Positions 58,391 through 64,000 of a DNA stretch of 64,000 nucleotides are shown here, piece after piece. Positions within the stretch are counted from its first letter, which is position 1. Each line of letters begins with the position of its first letter. This stretch comes from Icerya purchasi (lineage: Eukaryota > Arthropoda > Insecta > Hemiptera > Monophlebidae). Made by a program: the position numbers and the translations under genes. Location of the stretch: the NCBI GenBank assembly GCA_039619475.1, contig CM077116.1:8294501-8358500 (forward strand), written 5' to 3'. The notes below the pieces were generated by a model that saw nothing but the letters and a program-made list of their open reading frames with translations, was not told where the DNA came from and did no database searches.

Positions 58391-58640
58391 TAATATATAT
58401 ATATATATATATATATCATCATCATCATCATCGTCTCCACAACCCGTAGGTTGGTGGGAAATGTGTCTTCGTGTAAGATATTCGCGCGCCCCGGTTAATG
58501 TTTTTACTTCCGCGTGTGACTTCTTTTCCTTTATGTCATTCGTGAACCGAATACGAGGTCATCCCCTTTTTGTAATTTTCCTTCTACTTTAACAGTCCAT
58601 GTTGAGTGTGGTATAATGTGTCTTGTATTTCTTTTTCTTT
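58391..58640 (-). mobile_element. 3' relic of a LINE with (GAT)n tail
   Basis: On the minus strand, with one stop in place of an Arg codon, it reads QKRG*PRIRFTNDIKEKK, then TGAREYL, then HQPTGCG, and passes into a run of GAT codons (58416-58433 on the plus strand as ATC repeats). The GRPR-x-RW-x-DDI-type motif and a GAT-repeat end are typical of the C-terminus and tail of RTE/CR1-like LINEs. A (TA)n run adjoins the tail. Confidence 0.5.
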
Positions 58641-59299
58641 CTATTGTCCGTAATATTTCTCGCTTTTCTTGACTCTGGTTAATACTTCATTACATACGTA
58701 GATATAGAGATATAGAGATATTTTATAATAATTTCAAGTTTTTAATGATAATATGAAAAATCGTGTGGGATCAATCGCTGGGGGGGGGGAATTAATTTAG
58801 GTCACGATGTGCAGCCTTGAAGATTGTAAGCGTTAGCGGAAACAGTTTAAATGTAAAACAGGAAGTACGGAATAAGTTAGAGATACTCCCGAAGTTTTCT
58901 TCTTTGAATACACGCTTTTCTGATTCGCTTTCGAAACTGATAGTGAGAAAACTATCAAATTATAAACTTAGGTATAACATTAGACTGTCCGAAAAGCATG
59001 TAAGAAAAAAATTATAAAGATAGGATGCCAGTTTAAGGGGAAAATTGTTAACCATCAGCCGAGAACCGAGTTACAAGTTGATAGAGTGCAGAATGACAAA
59101 TAGAGGAAGAAAAGTGGGCTGTTAACTGGGAATGAGGATTTCTCGGTATAAGTTGAAATCTGAGTTGTTTGAAATTAATGTTCGGCGCACAGGCGGAAAA
59201 AGAAATGCCCTAGAACCGTGTTGAATTGAATAATGTTTTGTTAGTTGGGAAACAAAGTTTGTTCGGCGAAAGTTTGCTGGCAGCATTTCGGCTCGGGCA

Positions 59300-60300
59300 A
59301 GAACAGTTTGTCGTGCCACGAGTCAGCCGCTGATATAACTAATGATCGAATTTGAAGGCAGCACTGTTGTTGCTGCTAATAAATCTTCAAGAAATTTTAC
59401 GCGCCGCTCAAACGGATCAGCCGAAAGAATACCGAATTCGTAATTATGCGCGGTAACATCTTCAGCCGGGCTGGCACGGTCTGTTTCGGGAAATCTTCGA
59501 GAGCGATTCTTTCTAGCAGCAAATTGCAGCGCGAATGAACCGGGCGCCTCTCCAGTCTCGTGTCTCAGTCACCTGACACTTTTACCGAGTTACCGACTGT
59601 CTCACATGAGCTGCGATTTCTTCTGATAATTCGTTTCTTTAAGGTGAAACACCGCGCCGTCGAGTTACGCAGTCTGCTCTTTGCATTCGGCGAGCGCCTA
59701 GTCTGCAGACCGGACCAGTTCTTCTTAATTAATATCTCCCGCGAGTACGTAGGTGCCCGAAAAACATATGTACGGCGAGGGACGAGCGCGCTTCCGAGCA
59801 GATATTTCCCGTCTTCCGTCGTTCCGTTGCAGCGACGAACTTTTATTCTTTATCGTCCTGCGCTAACCTTCTCGTACAGTAATCACCGAGGGGAATAACA
59901 ACAAATTATCATTATGACACTCAAAAGTTCACACCGTGAAAGCCGACACTCGTTAATAAGATTAACGATCCGACTCCTATTCAGAACACCTTTTTCCTTT
60001 TTCCGAGGAGCGGCCGTCTAAAGAAGCTCGCCGATGTAAATAAAATGAATAGAGACTGTACTAGCATCGCCGCGCTACTAATAAAATGCCACTACTACTC
60101 CAATTAACCGATGTAATAGTTATAAAATTTATTATAAATTTTACACGGATACATTCAGCCGGTGTCAGTTACATTTTAAAGCGAAACTCCCGCGTTACAT
60201 TATAAATTACGTTTTGAAGCGAATGTTCCGTACTAGCATTGCGGATACGTTGAAATGAATCCGCAGACTACAGTTCACAGCTGCTCTATAAGAAGCATGT
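59300..60300. other. GC-richer, CpG-containing island
   Basis: Composition is clearly different from the flanks. There is an unrecognised 112-codon frame at 59560-59898 with Arg/Phe-rich content and no splice support. It could be a promoter and first untranslated exon of a gene to the right or left. Confidence 0.25.
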
Positions 60301-60677
60301 CATCAAATGTGAAGGAGTATTACTTGTCCGCAGGCAAACTTAGAGTACATATAATGGAAATGTCCTAGAATTTTGCGGATATATGAATTGCTAATGGATA
60401 CCAGTAAAGGCTATGCAATTTTTTTTCTCCTTGACACGAATTAGTTTCGTGAAAAACTAAAAATTATAGTACTGTTTTTTTTTTTAAATTTAGACCCGTC
60501 ATATTTACCCAGCGTAATGGAACAAGGTACACTAAGACAGGTTTACCTGAGACAGAAAATATCTAAAAGCTTAAGATAGTAAAGCGGCTTAATTAGGAAC
60601 GAAAATGCTTGAGCAAACGTAACGGTAAAATTCTATCTATTCTCCTTTAAATAACTTTACCCGAAATAATCATTTCG

Positions 60678-60766
60678 ACAGTAATAATCATTTTGATTAT
60701 AATAAACATTTTGATTATAATAAACATTTTGATTATAATAAACATTTTGATTATAATAAACATTTC
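60678..60766. repeat. 18-bp tandem repeat, about five units
   Basis: Unit TTTTGATTATAATAAACA. The first and last units are diverged. Confidence 0.9.
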
Positions 60767-60889
60767 AATTGCAACATTCGTACAATTCCTAATTTGTGGT
60801 CTTTTTACAATTTTATTGGTTTTCTGGTGAGATAATTTTTGTCGAATATTATACTTCGATAATTTTTTTTTTTTTTATAAAACACAATC

Positions 60890-61745
60890 GTAACTGGTAA
60901 GTTAAGTAATTGCTGATTATAATTTCGCTGACTGGTTTAACATCAAGACCTCGATGAATACCGTCATTACGAGAGTAATCATAGGCATTAACGGTGGCAC
61001 AAAGGATGATCCTTTGTTGGATGAAAGCCAGGAGTCCCGGTACATGCCGAGATATTTGGTAGAACCATACTATGGAGAGTTGGCTAACTGTTTAAATAGA
61101 TTCTATTTGAGGGACTTGTACGCCTCAAACATCACGTGCTGCGATTTTGCTTCGTTTAATTTAATACGCCAGCGTTGAGCCCGTACAGCGAAGCAATTTA
61201 AGGCACGCTGTTTAATCGTTTGCGTTCGTTCGGCTATCACTCACAGCCAGGATAGCTGTATCATTCGTAAACACGTGGCTATACGGTTATTCATCTACTG
61301 GCACATCAAATGTATACAGTAGGTACAACAATGGCCGCAGGCCACTTCCTTGTGAGACATCTCTGCCTGTATCGCGTAGAATGATGATTCTGCCTCTCCT
61401 TGCGCTACTCGGAACTATGTCTATCCGTCAAGATGTTAGCAGGCGACAAAAGTTTAAGAGGTTGCTAATTTTTTTTGTAATAAGACTCTCATGCCACACT
61501 CTGTCGAACGCCTGGGCAACATCTAGAAAGGCAACTGAGCGCTACTTTTTTTTCTTCCAAAGTTTTCTCTATAACTTATGCACTAGTCTGTGGACCTGAT
61601 CGATAGTTGTATGTTGGTCTCTGAAGTCAAGTTGATGGATCTGGAAGGTCAATCAGGCGCTTTAATAAAAGCTTTTCGTAAAGTTTAAGGGTAGGTGTTG
61701 GCAACGAAATTGGGCGATATGCCACTTCTTCTGCTGGTTTACCCA
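60890..61745 (-). mobile_element. Jockey-like LINE reverse transcriptase relic
   Basis: In the minus-strand reading order the pieces are KPAEEVAYRPISL and LKLYEKLLLKRLI (about 61650-61745), RSVAFLDVAQAFDRVWHESL (about 61490-61560), WRIKLNEAKS (about 61160), YLGMYRDSWLSS (about 61040) and a terminal NDGIHRGLDVKPVSEII (about 60920-60970). These are standard blocks of Jockey-clade reverse transcriptase and C-terminus. The FADD block is not recognisable, and frames shift with several stops. Confidence 0.85.
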
Positions 61746-64000
61746 TTTATACATTCTTCTCTCAAATTCTGCAATTTCTTTACAATGGTTTATAGATTTT
61801 TCGAAGCGGCAAATTTACCCGTCACACAGGGCGTAGCATCCTCCCTTAAGGCCGTTATCTGTACTGAATTTGCGCTTCTAAAACACGAAATATTATTGAA
61901 TAAAATAAATTTTATTTATATAAGAAAATATTTCATAGAAAGTTGCAACATTATTTTAATTGTTGATTCTGAAAAAAAAAAACAGATACATGTAGAAAAC
62001 ATTTTGGATAGAAAGTAAGACAGTCTAGCATTATTCGTGTTTTTAATCTTAAAAAACATGTATCTAGTAATGTCACAAGAGAATGAGCTTTATGTATGAA
62101 ATATCTTTTAAATTTTAATGGTATTTGCAAACGTTCACTTGTGTAGTTTTTAAGAATGTATACATTGCGATGCCTAAACGTACCGAGCAATGTGGCGCAA
62201 AGCATACACCCGTTTGTATACATATTTTTTGGTTGAACAGATTAACGTTTTTTTGTTTCCTTCTAAAACAACCACCGCTTTTTTTATTTTTAATTTTGTT
62301 TTGATTACTATTTGAATAATTTCCCGAAAGCTAACGAATTTTGAAATGTCGCGATGTATTAGAAGCCGAAATTTAATCATTTTAGGGCCGGATCTCTTTT
62401 CATTTTCCTTACATTTCTAAAACACCTTTTAATTATTTTTATATAGGTTTATCGCTGCCTATATTTCACGTGATAGGTGTGCCAAATGTTTCCGTGTAAT
62501 AGCATGATAATGCACGAATCTAGCGCACTATTTATAGTTGAAATCTTTCGGCTGCGTAATTAGGGTTAATATTATAATTTTTTTTTTTTAAATTTGGATT
62601 ATAAGTGCTAAAAACTACGGGAAAATGTGCAGCATTAAGGCTCCTGAATAAAAGAAGAGTGTGCGTGTGATAACAGCGCAAAATTAAAGTAAACCAAAAA
62701 CGTGCCTGGCAAATCCGTACGGTAAAATGTTAAAAGCAACGAACCAATAAAAGTTTTCAGTACCACAGTTGGGCGGGGGGTGACATAGACACATATATGT
62801 ATTGTTTCGATCGATAAGTCACCGTAATCGGTTTCTAGCTTTCGATAAATTTCATCAGTATAGTCTAGTTCATTTATTAGATTTTTTGACGTTACTTTTT
62901 TCATTTATTTGTTTTTATTGTTATTATTTTTTTGTTTATGAATACAAGTTAAAGCGAAATAGCGAATGACGAAGCAGTGGAAAGACTCAAAACTGTCACG
63001 AAATCACTAAATGAGCTTTTTTCGAGATTGGAACATTTCTAGGAAGAGCAAACACGCCTTGGGATTCGGTTAGCCCAGATGTACTTTTGATATTACCTCT
63101 GACTCACAGTCATTCGTTCGCTTTCATGCGACCCACCGCATATAATATATCAAAGAGGCTAACTTACTAGCAGCCACGATATAAAATTTATAACGTACCT
63201 ATACGCTCTAGCCGTTTCTCCTACGTGTATGATCTCTTTCTTCAGACCCGTTGCCTCTGTGTACACCTATTCTTTCCGATGGAAATGTTTTTTTATTATT
63301 CCCCTTTCATTTTTATTTCACCGCCAACGCTTCTACCTCGTTTTATCGTCATTATCATCGTCATCGCTGATTTTGCAATTTGGAAATTTCCACTTCACAT
63401 TTTTATTCGTCTAAAAAAGGTCGTTCGTAATCTTTTATTTTCCAGTATACGTACGTGCGCATATTTGAACAAGGATAAATTATTACCGAGGGTAAAGTGA
63501 AACTTTCGAATGCAAAGATCGCGTCTTTCAAAGATGTGTAAATATTGCTAAATAATAATTTGTTATTCTATTAATATTTACTATCTGTACATTTTTATGT
63601 ATTTTAAAGTTTTATAAAAATTTCATAAAAAAAACAAAAAAAAAAACAACAAAAAAAACAAGATTGTTCGCGCACTTGTTCTTATACACCCTCGATGTCG
63701 ATTTAGTCGAATAGTAGAAAGTCAATGAGAATTTACTGACCGCGCTTCATCGACACATGCGTCTGTATATAATACTTGTAATGAATTCGGTGTTTAGAAA
63801 ACGATTAAATTCGTCACTCGCAGCTGGAGCATTTGCTATGATTAAATTCTTCGATGTATCTGTGCCTAATGAGTTTACGAGTTCGCTCCGTAGTCAACAC
63901 GCTACTAATCTACGAATTAATTTATCGAATATGATATCACCTCCAGGTGGGCTTCTTCACACAGCAGATTAGAGTGAAGTGGCCGATCGACACTAAGGCA
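61746..64000. other. AT-rich DNA with no firm feature
   Basis: Open frames at 61695-62018, 62635-62904 (minus) and 63225-63500 lack domain or splice support. An A-rich AAAACAACAAAA tract lies at about 63628-63661. The stretch after 63740 is mildly coding-like but runs off the window. Confidence 0.35.

Noticed and set aside
59560..59898. 112-codon frame as a protein-coding gene
   Set aside because: It lies in a GC-richer island where open frames are expected by chance; no domain and no splice-site support.
62635..62904. 89-codon minus-strand frame starting with ATG
   Set aside because: The first 40 codons look plausible but the remainder is hydrophobic noise, and no splice site or homology supports it.

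Overview
The window looks like a piece of an AT-rich, repeat-laden arthropod (most likely insect) nuclear genome. The signs are long TA microsatellites, spliced exons with GTAAGT-type donors and pyrimidine-AG acceptors, a Tc1 element, hAT-type elements and MITEs, foldback elements, and I-, Jockey- and possibly RTE-type non-LTR retrotransposons. No prokaryotic gene organisation, rRNA, tRNA or CRISPR array was seen. The order or species cannot be named from the sequence alone.

Layout. 0-13 kb: a decayed MITE at the edge, a well-preserved Tc1/mariner element (2821-4384) with duplicated transposase-binding-type repeats, a roughly 890-bp foldback hairpin (5959-6842), and a palindrome that has taken in two nested MITEs (11235-12124). 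13.1-14.4 kb: the most convincing host coding sequence, a terminal exon of an acidic orphan protein with internal repeats. 14.4-32 kb: mostly AT-rich non-coding DNA with a 256-bp MITE flanked by a perfect 8-bp duplication, a 2.15-kb TIR element (22163-24314), a 1.3-kb unit with about 180-bp inverted arms (25286-26625), a possible third hAT-like element (27350-27980) and a GC-richer island with an unrecognised 167-codon ORF (28517-29020). 32-43 kb: a three-copy array of about 278 bp, candidate exons, a second foldback, and a second copy of the 22-kb TIR element (38733-40143) whose target duplication was hit by a defective hAT element (40147-41609).

43.9-49.7 kb is a 5.84-kb I-like LINE on the minus strand, flanked by a perfect 15-bp target duplication. 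It has a zinc-knuckle ORF1 and an ORF2 with endonuclease, reverse transcriptase and RNase H, disabled by one stop and two frameshifts. Between its ORFs are three 75-bp-spaced repeats, each with a small stem-loop. It sits 75 bp downstream of the donor of a minus-strand exon that looks like part of an immunoglobulin domain (49830-49959), in the same orientation. 50-64 kb holds another MITE, a probable pair of plus-strand terminal exons split by a 57-bp intron (52116-52320), relics of Jockey-like and possibly RTE-like LINEs, simple repeats and GC-richer islands that may be promoters or 5' exons.

The host genes are seen only as isolated exons, as expected for large-intron insect genes, so functions are tentative. 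The mobile elements are the best supported part: several have exact target duplications, and their nesting gives a relative order of insertion.
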